Made by a program: the position numbers and the translations under genes
The notes under the pieces: model-generated
What the model saw: the letters and a program-made list of their open reading frames with translations, nothing else
Database searches by the model: none
Told to the model about the DNA's origin: nothing
Shown: piece by piece, positions 7,874 through 19,346 of the stretch
How positions within the stretch are numbered: the stretch's first letter is position 1
Layout: each line of letters opens with the position of its first letter
Origin: Erysipelotrichaceae bacterium
Lineage (GTDB): Bacteria; Bacillota_I; Bacilli_A; Erysipelotrichales; Erysipelotrichaceae
Assembly: GCA_003543215.1 (NCBI GenBank)
Contig: DPJD01000001.1
Coordinates: 74,637 to 138,636, forward strand
Length of the DNA: 64,000 bases
Reading direction: 5' to 3'

Positions 7874-9054
7874 TGAAAAAAACGAGACTCAGCTTACGCC
7901 TCCCAAAAGGAAGAGACCTTTCCATACAAATCGCCATGATCCTCTTAGGCATCATCGGCTTCTTTATGATCATATCCGCTTCGATGACCACCAATACCTC
8001 TGCGCAAGCACTCGGCTTGGTTGCGGCAAAACAATTCGCTTTTTTATTCGTCGGATACATTGGATACATCGTTTTTGCACGCATGTTTAATATTATGTTT
8101 TTCAAACGCCACATCATCCCATTAGCTGCGGGTCTATTCGTCAGCCTTTTGTTTCCTCTCTTTTTTCCAGCTGTAAATGGAGCGCAAGCTTGGATTCAAT
8201 TACCATTGGGAATGACCATCCAGCCCAGTGAATTCGCAAAATTAGGCGCAATCATCCTGTTGGCGGTCTATATTGGAGATGTACGAGGGAAGAATATTCG
8301 TTTATCCGATTTGATTCAAGTTCCGTTTTATTACATCGGGGCGACCATTCTCTTGATCATCTTGATTCAAAAAGACACAGGAACGGGCGTGGTGCTCTTT
8401 GTGATGGTGGTTTTTGAGTTCTTAATGGCAGGGCATAAGAAGTTGATTCCTCTACAAGTAACAATCGTTGTTTTGATTCTTATTACGGTGCTCTTGTCGT
8501 TTTTGGTCTTATCACCAGCGGGAATCTATTTTGTTAAGAATGTTTTGAACTTACCGAGTTATATGGTTTCACGTTTTGAGAACACCATTAATCCATTTAT
8601 CAATAAGTATGGAAGTGGCTATCAGTTGGTCAATGGTTTGGTTGCCTTCGTAAAAGGAGGTTGGTCCGGCGTTGGCTTTGGTAAAAGTCTTCAAAAATAT
8701 GGTTATCTACCCGCTGCCAAGACTGACTTCATTTTGGCAGTATTGGCAGAAGAATTTGGTTTCTTAGGAGTGGCACTTGTGGTGGCTTTGTACTTTACCT
8801 TAATCTATCGCTTATTGAAACATGCCTTGAATGCGAACAATGAGAAGACCCGTATGGTCCTGGTTGGGATCGCGATGTATATCTTCAGTCACTTCGTATT
8901 GAATGTTGGGGGGGTCACAGCGTTGATCCCTTTGACCGGCGTTCCGCTCTTACTTCTTTCTTCAGGAGGCTCGAGTACCTTATCCATCATGTTTGGCTTG
9001 GGGATTGCACAAGCACTTATTGTTAAACAGAATCGGCAGGAACTTGAAACATGA
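7873..9054 (+). CDS. FtsW/RodA/SpoVE-family peptidoglycan polymerase
   Basis: A 393-residue SEDS-family membrane glycosyltransferase, which polymerises lipid II in division or elongation with a class B penicillin-binding protein. About ten transmembrane helices are seen. The extracellular loop has the family core GGWSGVGFGKSLQKYGYLPAAKTDF and FAVLAEEFG-like AVLAEEFGFLG, and the late region has TGVPLLLLSSGGSS. Division (FtsW) and elongation (RodA) members cannot be separated here. The ATG at 7873 or the GTG at 7870 could start it; there is no ribosome binding site. It overlaps rsmD by 4 nt (ATGA), forming an operon with rsmD and coaD. Confidence 0.88.
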   Translation: MKKTRLSLRLPKGRDLSIQIAMILLGIIGFFMIISASMTTNTSAQALGLVAAKQFAFLFVGYIGYIVFARMFNIMFFKRHIIPLAAGLFVSLLFPLFFPAVNGAQAWIQLPLGMTIQPSEFAKLGAIILLAVYIGDVRGKNIRLSDLIQVPFYYIGATILLIILIQKDTGTGVVLFVMVVFEFLMAGHKKLIPLQVTIVVLILITVLLSFLVLSPAGIYFVKNVLNLPSYMVSRFENTINPFINKYGSGYQLVNGLVAFVKGGWSGVGFGKSLQKYGYLPAAKTDFILAVLAEEFGFLGVALVVALYFTLIYRLLKHALNANNEKTRMVLVGIAMYIFSHFVLNVGGVTALIPLTGVPLLLLSSGGSSTLSIMFGLGIAQALIVKQNRQELET

Positions 9055-9596
9055 GAATCATAGCAGGCTCACGCAAGTCACGTAGCATCAAAGCTCTTCC
9101 AGGTCAGAACACACGTCCAACTTTGGATATGGTTAAAGAAGCGCTTTTCGCAAGCATTGGACTGTGGATCGAAGATAAACAGGTCTTGGATCTATTCGCA
9201 GGAAGTGGCAATATTGGTTTAGAAGCTTTATCCAGAGGGGCAGAACATGTGGTGTTTGTGGATGGGTCGAGGGAAGCCTGTCAGATCATCCAAGAGAATA
9301 TCAATACGCTCGATTTCAAGTCAGAAACGACTTTGTTGAGGATGGATGCGTTTCAAGCATGTCGTTATTTAAAAAATAAGCAGATTATTTTTGATTTGGT
9401 GTATCTGGATCCACCGTATGCAAAACTCGATTTGACGAAATTACTTAAAGCATTGGAGCCCATTACAAACTTAGATTCACGGATCATCTATGAATGTTTG
9501 AAGGATGAGACGGTGGAACTGCCAGAAGGCTACGCGCTTGATAAAACAAGCATCTATGGTAGAATTGCCTTATACTTCATACGGAGGACATCATGA
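9051..9596 (+). CDS. rsmD: 16S rRNA (guanine966-N2)-methyltransferase
   Basis: A 181-residue SAM-dependent methyltransferase that methylates G966 of 16S rRNA on the assembled small subunit. Visible motifs: N-terminal RIIAGSRKSR, substrate-binding TRPTLDMVKEALF, SAM motif LDLFAGSGNIGLEALSRGA (about 45-63) and catalytic motif DPPY (about 122-125). Length and motif order match RsmD. It overlaps ftsW/rodA upstream and coaD downstream by 4 nt each, the usual rsmD-coaD pairing of Bacillota. Confidence 0.93.
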   Translation: MRIIAGSRKSRSIKALPGQNTRPTLDMVKEALFASIGLWIEDKQVLDLFAGSGNIGLEALSRGAEHVVFVDGSREACQIIQENINTLDFKSETTLLRMDAFQACRYLKNKQIIFDLVYLDPPYAKLDLTKLLKALEPITNLDSRIIYECLKDETVELPEGYALDKTSIYGRIALYFIRRTS

Positions 9597-10072
9597 AAAA
9601 AGCCATCTATCCGGGGACATTTGATCCAATTACACGTGGTCACCTGGATATCATTCGTCGTGCCAGTTCTTTGGTCGATCATCTTGAAGTGGTCATCATG
9701 CATAACCCAACCAAGTCATCCTCGGATTTCAGTGTTGAGGAACGACTCGAGATGATCAATACAATCATTAAAGAGTTTGATAATGTCAGTGTCAGTGCTC
9801 AACATGGACTGACAGTTGATTATGCAAAAAAATCAGGCGCAAAAATCCTTTTCCGCGGTATTCGTGCGGTTATGGACTATGAATATGAACTCCAACAAGC
9901 TACTGCCAACATGGTTTTAGCGGAAGAGATTGAGACAGTCTTCCTTCTGACGCGACCTAAGTATTCCTTCTTATCGTCATCGGTCGTTAAACAGATTGCC
10001 GTAAACAAAGGCGATTTGAGTCCTTTTGTGCCAGAAAGCATTAAAGCGATGATTGAAGCGAAATACAAATAA
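9593..10072 (+). CDS. coaD: Phosphopantetheine adenylyltransferase
   Basis: A 159-residue enzyme of the nucleotidyltransferase superfamily that transfers AMP from ATP to 4'-phosphopantetheine, the penultimate step of coenzyme A synthesis. The N-terminal YPGTFDPITRGHLD contains the T/HxGH nucleotide-binding motif, and the C-terminal SSSVVKQIA is the ISSTxVR-like motif. RGIRAVMDYEYE matches the conserved hexamer enzyme core. Length is standard. It is the last gene of the ftsW-rsmD-coaD unit, before a terminator. coaX, an earlier CoA step, lies separately at 52.2 kb. Confidence 0.95.
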   Translation: MKKAIYPGTFDPITRGHLDIIRRASSLVDHLEVVIMHNPTKSSSDFSVEERLEMINTIIKEFDNVSVSAQHGLTVDYAKKSGAKILFRGIRAVMDYEYELQQATANMVLAEEIETVFLLTRPKYSFLSSSVVKQIAVNKGDLSPFVPESIKAMIEAKYK

Positions 10073-10096
10073 AATCGAATCTAAATGCATTGATCA

Positions 10097-10123
10097 ATAG
10101 TCGAGTCAACTTGACTATTTTTT
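10097..10123 (+). terminator. Intrinsic terminator after coaD
   Basis: ATAGTCGAGT / ACTTGACTAT pair as a long stem with one G-T wobble and a minimal loop, followed by six T. Confidence 0.8.
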
Positions 10124-10139
10124 ATGGTTTAAGGATATT

Positions 10140-10166
10140 TTAGCACTTAAATGTTGACAGTGCTAA
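10140..10166 (+). promoter_or_regulatory. CIRCE operator 1 (HrcA site)
   Basis: TTAGCACTT-N9-CAGTGCTAA is a near-perfect copy of the HrcA operator TTAGCACTC-N9-GAGTGCTAA, with 8 of 9 arm positions symmetric. Its 3' part covers the -35 box TTGACA (10154-10159). Confidence 0.93.
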
Positions 10167-10181
10167 ATGCTGTGCTATACT
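10154..10181 (+). promoter_or_regulatory. SigmaA-type promoter of the hrcA operon
   Basis: TTGACA (10154-10159) and extended -10 TGC-TATACT (hexamer 10176-10181) have a 16-nt spacer. The -35 lies inside CIRCE 1 and the -10 abuts CIRCE 2, so HrcA binding to either should block polymerase. Confidence 0.85.
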
Positions 10182-10182
10182 A

Positions 10183-10209
10183 TTAGCAGACATCTTAATT
10201 GAGTGCTAA
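10183..10209 (+). promoter_or_regulatory. CIRCE operator 2 (HrcA site)
   Basis: TTAGCAGAC-N9-GAGTGCTAA: the right arm is perfect, the left arm matches at 7 of 9 positions. It spans the predicted transcription start and runs into the hrcA ribosome binding site AAGGAGGTGA. Confidence 0.85.
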
Positions 10210-10221
10210 GGAGGTGACGGA

Positions 10222-11237
10222 ATGTTAAGTAGTCGTAAGATTGAGATCTTAAAAGCCATTGTCGAATCATTTATCGCCAGTGCTGAACCTGTTGGTTCAA
10301 AGACCTTGATGGAATCCTTTAATCTTCCGTATTCATCCGCAACCATCCGCAATGAGATGTTGGAGTTGGAGAACTTGGGTTACTTAGAGAAGACCCATAC
10401 CTCCAGTGGACGCGTTCCTTCTACCTTAGGGTATCGCTATTATGTCGAACACTTGATGGTGGATCGCATGGAACCTTCCTTGGAATATGCTTTACAAGAA
10501 GTCTTCTTTGATCGTCAATTGAATATTGAAGAAGTGATCAAGCGGAGTTGTGATATTTTAGCTCAAATGACCAATTTGACGTCGATGGTTTTAGGACCCG
10601 ATGCAAGCACACAAACCTTGGAACACATCAATCTCTTCCCAGTCGATCAAAATAAGGCTGTTGCGGTCTTCATCACCAACGCTGGGCATACGGAGAATCG
10701 TGTGTTTCAGTTTGATGAAAAGATCAGTGTTGAGGAATTAGCCCATTTCTGTGCCATTCTCAATGAGCGCTTATCAGGAACGACCTTGGATCAGGTTGTG
10801 GCGAAGTTACAGTTGATCAAGCCGATTCTGGCTCAATCCATTACAAAATATGAAGCCATCTTCCAAGCCTTCTTCAATGCGTTTATTAAATTTGCAAACA
10901 CGAATTTTTATTTAAGTGGTACGAACAATGTCTTCAACCAACCTGAATTCACAGACATCAATAAACTCAAACAATTGATGAGCATGTTTGAAAACAGTCA
11001 GATTTGGAAAGAGATTGGATCGAACCAAAACAACCTACGTTTGGAACATGGCAAACATTCAAGCATCGCTTGGTTGGATGATATGGCCGTCGTGACCAGT
11101 ACCTTCCAGTTGGACGATCAAGAATCGGGACAACTCATGGTGGTTGGACCCAGCCGTATGGAATATGACCGCGTCGTCGCTTTGATGGAATTCTTAAGCA
11201 GTGCGATTGAAAAGGTTTATGGAAAAGGAGATTCATC

Positions 11238-11241
<4 letters not shown>
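10222..11241 (+). CDS. hrcA: Heat-inducible transcription repressor HrcA
   Basis: A 339-residue repressor that binds CIRCE operators and is kept active by chaperonin, so misfolded proteins relieve repression. The N-terminal winged helix contains the conserved stretch SATIRNEMLELENLGYLEKTHTS (about 39-60) and SGRVPSTLGYRYYV; a GAF-like dimerisation domain follows. Length is standard. The start has a strong AAGGAGGTGA. It heads hrcA-grpE-dnaK-dnaJ and sits directly behind two CIRCE sites, so it represses itself and the chaperones. groES/groEL are not in the window. Confidence 0.96.
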
Positions 11242-13605
<2,364 letters not shown>

Positions 13606-13610
13606 AACTT

Positions 13611-13636
13611 AACCTAGGGATTTCCCTAGGTTTTAT
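13611..13636 (+). terminator. Hairpin between dnaK and dnaJ (partial terminator)
   Basis: AACCTAGGGA / TCCCTAGGTT is a perfect 10-bp stem with a 2-nt turn (about 8 bp with a realistic loop), followed by only TTAT. The weak T tract suggests partial termination or mRNA stabilisation, lowering dnaJ relative to dnaK. Confidence 0.65.
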
Positions 13637-13651
13637 CCTGGAGGGCTAAAT

Positions 13652-14764
13652 ATGGCAGATAAACGAGACTATTATGAGGTGTTAGGAATCAGTAAAACCG
13701 CGAGTGAAGCGGACATCAAAAAAGCCTATCGAAGCCTTGCGAAAAAATATCACCCCGATATCAATAAAGAAAAAGGGGCGGATGTGAAGTTTAAAGAAGT
13801 ACAAGAAGCGTACGAAGTTTTAAGTGACCAACAAAAACGTGCCAACTATGATCAATTCGGTCATGCAGGCATGGATAATAATGGCTTTGGTGGGTTCGGT
13901 GGTTTCCAATCCGGTGGTTTTGAAGACATCAACGATATCTTTGGATCCTTCTTTGGTGGAGGCTTCAATCAATCCCAACGTCGTCAATCCGGTCCACGTA
14001 AAGGTGAAGATCGCTTGATGCAGATGCGTGTCGACTTCATGGATGCGATCTTCGGTAAGACCGAAAGCATCTCATTGGATGTCGAGGAACAATGTTCGGT
14101 TTGTATGGGCAGTGGTGCCCACAGTAAATCGGATGTTCAGATGTGTCCGACTTGTAACGGAAAAGGATCCGTAACCACCCAACAACGTACACCATTTGGC
14201 GTCTTCCAATCCTCAAGTGTATGTCCTGAATGTCAGGGAACGGGCAAGAAGATTCTCAATAAATGTACGAAATGTCATGGTCGTGGTTATGAGAAGAAAC
14301 GTGTCACTGTGGATATCAAGATTCCAGCGGGCATTCATTCCGGCCAACAACTCCGTGTTCCGGGTAAAGGCGAACGGGGTGCGCAAGGCGGTCCAAATGG
14401 CGATCTCTACATTGAAATCGTCGTTGCGAAACATAAATTCTTCCAACGTGAAGGCAATCATATCTACATCTCTGTGCCGGTATCAGCCGTTGACGCAACC
14501 CTCGGTTGTAAGATCGATGTCCCAACGGTTCATGGGGATGTGGAACTCACAATTCCTTCTGGAACCCAACATGGCACACAGTTCCGTTTAAAAGGAAAGG
14601 GTGTCAAAGATTTGAATTCCACCACCATGGGTGATCAGTTTGTTGAGGTCAAGCTACAGGTGGGTGATAAACTAAGTCGTGAAGAAAAAGAACTTTACGA
14701 GAAATTACGCACAATCCAAGGAAAAGACTCGATTTACGATCGTTTCAAAAAAGCTTTCAAGTAA
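13652..14764 (+). CDS. dnaJ: Hsp40 co-chaperone DnaJ
   Basis: A 370-residue type I DnaJ that delivers clients to DnaK and stimulates its ATPase. It has the J domain with HPD (YHPDINK, about 33-39), a Gly/Phe-rich linker (about 75-115), four CxxCxGxG zinc repeats ([32 protein letters not shown]) and the two C-terminal peptide-binding domains. Ribosome binding site CTGGAGGG. It follows dnaK after a hairpin, so read-through from the CIRCE promoter is its likely expression route. Confidence 0.97.
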   Translation: MADKRDYYEVLGISKTASEADIKKAYRSLAKKYHPDINKEKGADVKFKEVQEAYEVLSDQQKRANYDQFGHAGMDNNGFGGFGGFQSGGFEDINDIFGSFFGGGFNQSQRRQSGPRKGEDRLMQMRVDFMDAIFGKTESISLDVEEQCSVCMGSGAHSKSDVQMCPTCNGKGSVTTQQRTPFGVFQSSSVCPECQGTGKKILNKCTKCHGRGYEKKRVTVDIKIPAGIHSGQQLRVPGKGERGAQGGPNGDLYIEIVVAKHKFFQREGNHIYISVPVSAVDATLGCKIDVPTVHGDVELTIPSGTQHGTQFRLKGKGVKDLNSTTMGDQFVEVKLQVGDKLSREEKELYEKLRTIQGKDSIYDRFKKAFK

Positions 14765-14784
14765 CGGGTCTCCGTTACTTTTTT
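14761..14784 (+). terminator. Intrinsic terminator between dnaJ and clpB
   Basis: GTAACGG / CCGTTAC stem (7 bp, loop GTCT) followed by six T; the stem overlaps the dnaJ stop codon. Confidence 0.8.
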
Positions 14785-14803
14785 GTCTCTCGAAAGGAGT
14801 AAT

Positions 14804-17371
14804 ATGAGCACCAATCAATTTACCCAAAAACTACAATTCATTTTAAGTACGGCCGCTGAACATGCCTTCAGTCAGAATCATCCTGAGGTGACCTGTGCGC
14901 ATGTGTACTTGGCGATGTTGGAAGATGGCATTTTAGATGGCATCTTATCGAGATTGAATATACAGAAGACGCAGTTCAGAAGTCTTGTGACACAAGCGAT
15001 TGAACAACTTCCCGTTCAAAGTGAAGCCAATCAACCGAATCTATCCAAAGATTTGAATCAAAGTATTTTGAATGCCCTGAATGAGATGAAGAAGAACCAG
15101 GAATCCCATTTAGGAGCGCTCTTACTGTTTAAGGTCATGGTTTTGAATAAGAGTCCACTCTCACAGAAGTTGGTGGATACCTTTAGAATAAACGCGAGTC
15201 AGTTGAACCAAGCCATTCAAACATCCCTTCAAGGTAAGAAGGTTCAAGCTGAAGATGCGGAGAATCAACTCGAAGCCCTTAAGAAGTATGGTAAAGACTT
15301 GGTTGAAGAAGTACGAAAGGGTAAGATCGATCCCATCATTGGAAGAGAGGATGAGATTCGTAGAGTCATTGAAATCTTATCCCGTAAAACAAAGAATAAT
15401 CCTGTGTTGATTGGCTTTCCTGGTGTCGGTAAAACAGCCATCGCAGAAGGTCTCGCTTGGCGCATTATGAAGGGTGATGTACCCTTTGGACTCAAAGACA
15501 AGCAACTCATTGAGTTGGATATGGGTGCTTTGATCGCGGGCGCAAAGTATCGTGGTGAATTCGAAGAACGCTTAAAAGCGGTCTTGGATGAAATCAAACA
15601 AGCTGAAGGATCCATCATTCTTTTCATCGATGAACTCCATAATCTGGTTGGGGCGGGGAAGACAGAAGGATCGATGGATGCGGCTAATTTATTAAAGCCG
15701 ATGTTGGCACGTGGAGAACTGCGTTGCATCGGCGCTACGACCTTTGATGAATACAAGAAGCATATTGAAAAAGATGCGGCACTAGAGCGTCGTTTTCAGA
15801 AGATCACTGTGGATGAACCCAGTGTGGAAGAGACCATCTCCATCTTACGTGGACTCAAGGATCGTTATGAATCCCATCATGGGGTAAACATCAAAGATGA
15901 AGCAATCCTAGCGGCAGCGAAGTTGTCCAACCGTTACATCAATGATCGTTTCTTACCGGATAAAGCCATCGACTTGATTGATGAAGCCTGCGCGACCATT
16001 CGTGTTGAAATGGACTCCATGCCTCAAGAACTGGATGATTTGAATCGCAAGATCATGCAGCTGGAGATCGAAGAAATATCGCTTAAAAAGGAAACAGATG
16101 AAAGAGCTTTGGATCGTTTGGATGAGATTCGCAAGGAGCTCTCCAATCTGAAAGAAGAACATAAGATTATCAATTTGAAATGGCAAGAAGAAAAGAAATA
16201 CTTGGATCAAATCAAGTTGGACAAAGAAGCTCTAGAGAAAGCACGTCTAGATTTAGAAAATGCATCCAACGATGCACGTTATGAAGAAGCTGCACGTTTG
16301 CAGTATGAAACCATTCCAAATCTTGAGAAACGTATCGCATCCCACCAAGACAAAGACAAAGAGAACCCCTTGATTCAAGAAATCGTCGATGAGGAACTCA
16401 TTGCGAAGATTGTCTCACGTTGGACACACATCGATGTTCACCGTTTACTTTCGACGGATCGTCAGAAACTTTTACAACTACCTAAATTCTTGGCGCAACG
16501 TGTCATGGGTCAGGATGAAGCCATCCAGTTGGTCAGTTCTGCAATCATGCGCTCTAAAGCCCATATTCAGGATGAACATCGTCCCATCGGATCCTTTCTC
16601 TTCTTAGGACCAACTGGTGTCGGTAAAACAGAAGTCGCTCGTGCGCTCGCTCAACAACTCTTTGATGATGAATCCAAGATCGTACGCATTGATATGAGTG
16701 AATACATGGAGAAACATTCTGTATCTCGCTTGATTGGAGCGCCTCCCGGTTATATCGGTTATGAAGAAGGGGGACAATTGACTGAAGCGGTTCGTCGTAA
16801 ACCTTACTCGATCGTTTTATTGGATGAAATTGAGAAAGCACATCCCGATGTCTTCAATATCCTCCTACAAATACTAGAAGATGGACGGATCACTGACAAT
16901 CAAGGGGTAACGGTGAACTTTAGAAACACCCTTGTGATCATGACATCCAATTTAGCTTCACAATACATCTTAGACAGTGATGTGGATCGTCGTGAACAAT
17001 TGGTCATGAATGAAGTGCGTCGAACGTTTAAACCAGAGTTCATCAATCGTATCGATGAAATCGTCATCTTCAATCCTTTGAACAATGAAGTTTTAGGACA
17101 AATCGCAGAGAAATTCATCTATGAACTCAAACAACGTTTAGCAGAGCAGAATTATCGTTTGGAAGTCAGTCTAAGTGCTAAACAAAACATCATCCGTGAA
17201 GGTTCTGATCTTCAGTATGGTGCACGACCCATGAAACGACACATGCAACGGATGATTGAAAGTAAGCTTGCCTACTTCATTTTGGAGCACAATCCACCTC
17301 AGGATAGTATCCTTTTAGTGGATTATGAAGACTTTGATTATGTCGTGAGGATCAAGAATCAATTGAATTAG
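14804..17371 (+). CDS. clpB: ClpB-type disaggregase
   Basis: An 855-residue Hsp100 ATPase that extracts proteins from aggregates together with DnaK/DnaJ/GrpE. In order: N-terminal Clp repeat domain (about 1-145), AAA1 with Walker A GFPGVGKTA and DELHNLVGAG, the long coiled-coil middle domain (about 400-520) that marks ClpB rather than ClpC/ClpA, AAA2 with GPTGVGKTE and IRIDMSEYMEKHSVSRL, then the C-terminal D2-small domain. There is no ClpP-binding loop signature that I recognise. The ATG at 14804 follows AAAGGAGT; an upstream TTG at 14783 lies in the terminator and is rejected. No separate CIRCE precedes it. Confidence 0.95.
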   Translation: MSTNQFTQKLQFILSTAAEHAFSQNHPEVTCAHVYLAMLEDGILDGILSRLNIQKTQFRSLVTQAIEQLPVQSEANQPNLSKDLNQSILNALNEMKKNQESHLGALLLFKVMVLNKSPLSQKLVDTFRINASQLNQAIQTSLQGKKVQAEDAENQLEALKKYGKDLVEEVRKGKIDPIIGREDEIRRVIEILSRKTKNNPVLIGFPGVGKTAIAEGLAWRIMKGDVPFGLKDKQLIELDMGALIAGAKYRGEFEERLKAVLDEIKQAEGSIILFIDELHNLVGAGKTEGSMDAANLLKPMLARGELRCIGATTFDEYKKHIEKDAALERRFQKITVDEPSVEETISILRGLKDRYESHHGVNIKDEAILAAAKLSNRYINDRFLPDKAIDLIDEACATIRVEMDSMPQELDDLNRKIMQLEIEEISLKKETDERALDRLDEIRKELSNLKEEHKIINLKWQEEKKYLDQIKLDKEALEKARLDLENASNDARYEEAARLQYETIPNLEKRIASHQDKDKENPLIQEIVDEELIAKIVSRWTHIDVHRLLSTDRQKLLQLPKFLAQRVMGQDEAIQLVSSAIMRSKAHIQDEHRPIGSFLFLGPTGVGKTEVARALAQQLFDDESKIVRIDMSEYMEKHSVSRLIGAPPGYIGYEEGGQLTEAVRRKPYSIVLLDEIEKAHPDVFNILLQILEDGRITDNQGVTVNFRNTLVIMTSNLASQYILDSDVDRREQLVMNEVRRTFKPEFINRIDEIVIFNPLNNEVLGQIAEKFIYELKQRLAEQNYRLEVSLSAKQNIIREGSDLQYGARPMKRHMQRMIESKLAYFILEHNPPQDSILLVDYEDFDYVVRIKNQLN

Positions 17372-17395
17372 CACAGCGAAGCTGTGCTAATTTTA
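17367..17395 (+). terminator. Intrinsic terminator after clpB
   Basis: ATTAGCACAGC / GCTGTGCTAAT is an 11-bp stem with a GAA turn and a short TTTTAT tail. It covers the clpB stop codon and ends 4 nt before the next gene's -10 box. Confidence 0.75.
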
Positions 17396-17412
17396 TGTTA
17401 CACTGAAATTAA
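17396..17412 (+). promoter_or_regulatory. Extended -10 promoter, probable leaderless start
   Basis: TGT-TACACT (17396-17404) is followed by 7 nt and then the ATG at 17412. No Shine-Dalgarno sequence is present in the 7 nt or before. Confidence 0.6.
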
Positions 17413-18458
17413 TGAAGAAACTCTTTAGTCAGACCTGGTTCACAGTGCTGCTGATCTTGGGCTTGAGTGCATTAGCCCTTGGGCTAGCCCTTTATGACAG
17501 TTTTGACACTGTCATTGAAACACTGACCAATATCAATCCATTCACATTCATCATCTTTGCCATATGGGGTTTGGTTCCTTTTATGTTACAAGGATTTATT
17601 TTGAGTCTAATGGCAAAACACCTCTATCCTGCTTATCGTTTCCACGAAGGCTTTATCAATGCCTTAGTTGGTGGTTTTATGTCTGGTGTGACCCCATCGA
17701 GTACAGGTGGTCAAGTGGCTCAAACGTATACCTTCAAGAAACAGGGTTTGAAAAGTTCACAAGGTGCTGGTTTGATTTGGTTGGATTATTTCCTTTACAC
17801 CATCAGTTTGGTGGTACTCGCATCACTTCTGTTTCTAACCAATGTGTCGGAATTTGCACACAGTTCGATCACTTTGGTCTTTGGCTTAGGGCTTACAGTC
17901 AATATCCTCATCATTGTTTTCCTTGGTTTGATGGTCTTTTTTCCTAAAGTTTATCGTAGACTCATGACCAGCTTGATCCATTTCTCCGAGAAAATCAAAC
18001 TGGTTAAACAAAAGGGTAAGATTGTGGAGGGTTGGCACAAAATCCTAGACCACTTTTATGAAGCTCAGAGTGTGATTACCGAGAATCGATCCCTATTGGG
18101 TAAGATCTTTGGTCTAAACTTGGCACGCTTACTGGTCTATTTCGCAACGCCCTTGATCATTGGTCTGTTTTTACAATTGGAGATTCATTGGAACCAAGTG
18201 ATCCATTTGATTGCCTTGGCATCCTTTGTATCCATCGCCAATACCTTTGTCCCACTACCAGGAGCAGCGGGTGCTACGGAGAGTCTTTTCGTTTTAACCT
18301 TTTCAACGGTCATTGGTAAAGCCAGTGCCGCCAGTATCATGATCCTCTGGCGTTTCTTTAGTTTTTATCAAATTCTCTTGATTGGTGGTATACTATTTTT
18401 TAAGGTCCGACATCAGTCGGATAAGGAGATCCAGGATGAAGAAAGTACTTATTATTAG
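17412..18458 (+). CDS. Flippase-like membrane protein (UPF0104 / lysylphosphatidylglycerol synthase TM family)
   Basis: A 348-residue polytopic protein with about eight transmembrane helices. It carries the family signatures GGFMSGVTPSSTGGQVAQTYTFKKQG (about 90-115) and, near the end, PLPGAAGATESLF (about 283-295), found in the integral membrane domain shared by MprF-type flippases and YbhN-type proteins. The cytosolic lysyl-transferase domain of MprF is absent, so it probably moves a lipid rather than making one; the substrate is unknown. It overlaps the next lipoprotein gene by 23 nt. Confidence 0.78.
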   Translation: MKKLFSQTWFTVLLILGLSALALGLALYDSFDTVIETLTNINPFTFIIFAIWGLVPFMLQGFILSLMAKHLYPAYRFHEGFINALVGGFMSGVTPSSTGGQVAQTYTFKKQGLKSSQGAGLIWLDYFLYTISLVVLASLLFLTNVSEFAHSSITLVFGLGLTVNILIIVFLGLMVFFPKVYRRLMTSLIHFSEKIKLVKQKGKIVEGWHKILDHFYEAQSVITENRSLLGKIFGLNLARLLVYFATPLIIGLFLQLEIHWNQVIHLIALASFVSIANTFVPLPGAAGATESLFVLTFSTVIGKASAASIMILWRFFSFYQILLIGGILFFKVRHQSDKEIQDEESTYY

Positions 18459-18675
18459 TGTGTTTCTCTTAACGTTGACAGGCTGTAATCTACAGGTCAT
18501 CGATACGACTTGGAAATACGATTGGGCATACATCAATGTAGGTGATGAAACGATTCGTTGTGAAGTCAGTTCTTGGAAAGACTATACAGAGAGTGATATG
18601 ATCCAAGTTCGTTGTGAAGATGGACGTTCGTTCTTAGGTCACAGTTCTGCCATCATCTTACAGAGTGGTGATTAG
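18436..18675 (+). CDS. Small lipoprotein
   Basis: A 79-residue protein with a lipoprotein signal peptide: MKKVLIISVFLLTLTGCN gives lipobox LTGC with Cys18. The mature part is about 60 residues, includes two further cysteines (in IRCEVSS and VRCEDG) that could form a disulfide outside the cell, and has no family I recognise. Start at 18436 with AGGAGATCCAGG upstream; longer in-frame starts lie inside the flippase-like gene. The gene overlaps its neighbours by 23 nt and 1 nt, so the three are translated from one mRNA. Confidence 0.75.
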   Translation: MKKVLIISVFLLTLTGCNLQVIDTTWKYDWAYINVGDETIRCEVSSWKDYTESDMIQVRCEDGRSFLGHSSAIILQSGD

Positions 18676-19346
18676 TGGTCATCAAGTATCTTAAAATCAA
18701 TGATCTGGTTTTGGAGTACACGATACACTTTGAAACGCGTAGAAGTCTATCCATGCGTTTTCGTGATGAACAATTGGTTGTGAAAGCACCTTTGAATATT
18801 CCGCTTAAGCTCTTGGATGATTGGATCGAATCCAAAAAGGATTGGATCCTTAGACAATATCGTGTCCAACAGACTTTGAATCTCAATGAAGATGAGATGT
18901 GGTTCTTGAATAAGAAAATCAAACTGGAATACCATGAAGCAGTCCGTTTCGCGTATACCTTAAGTGATGGAATCATCCATGTGTATCATCCGAAAAGGAT
19001 GTTGGAGCAAAATGCTTACCTAAGAATGCGGATGGATCTGGCTGAAAAGATGATTCTTCCCATCTATTATGCAATGGTTGATCATACAGGTTTACAAGCC
19101 AAAAGTGTTTCAATCAAGTCGATGAAGCGCAGTTGGGGACGTTGTGATTCCAAACAACACATTCGTCTGAATGAACGTTTGATCGAATGTGATCCACGTT
19201 TCATCGAGTATGTCTGTGTCCATGAACTGATGCATCTCAAGCATATGAATCATTCGAAACAGTTCTACGCATCAATTGAGAAGATATTGCCTGATTATCA
19301 AAAAAGACGTCGTATGACGCCTTATCAATATGCTTATTTGACTTGA
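18675..19346 (+). CDS. YgjP/DUF45-type zinc metallopeptidase-like protein
   Basis: A 223-residue protein with the zincin motif VHELMHLKHMNHSKQF: His183, Glu184, His187 and a third likely ligand His193. This is the YgjP-like (DUF45, SprT/WLM-related) family, whose substrates are largely unknown. The conserved RSWGRCDSKQHIRLN (about 152-166) before the motif also fits. The GTG start at 18675 overlaps the TAG of the lipoprotein gene by one base; the next Met lies well inside the fold. Its 3' end overlaps the 3' end of the convergent rqcH gene by 13 nt, with no terminator between. Confidence 0.85.
   Translation: MVIKYLKINDLVLEYTIHFETRRSLSMRFRDEQLVVKAPLNIPLKLLDDWIESKKDWILRQYRVQQTLNLNEDEMWFLNKKIKLEYHEAVRFAYTLSDGIIHVYHPKRMLEQNAYLRMRMDLAEKMILPIYYAMVDHTGLQAKSVSIKSMKRSWGRCDSKQHIRLNERLIECDPRFIEYVCVHELMHLKHMNHSKQFYASIEKILPDYQKRRRMTPYQYAYLT

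Noticed and set aside
14783..14803. Upstream TTG start for clpB
   Set aside because: It lies within the dnaJ terminator T tract; the ATG at 14804 has AAAGGAGT.
17367..17391. TTAGCAC...GTGCTAA arms after clpB resembling a CIRCE
   Set aside because: The arms are separated by about 9 nt only if the stem is cut short; they form one continuous 11-bp hairpin with a GAA turn and a T tail, so it is a terminator.
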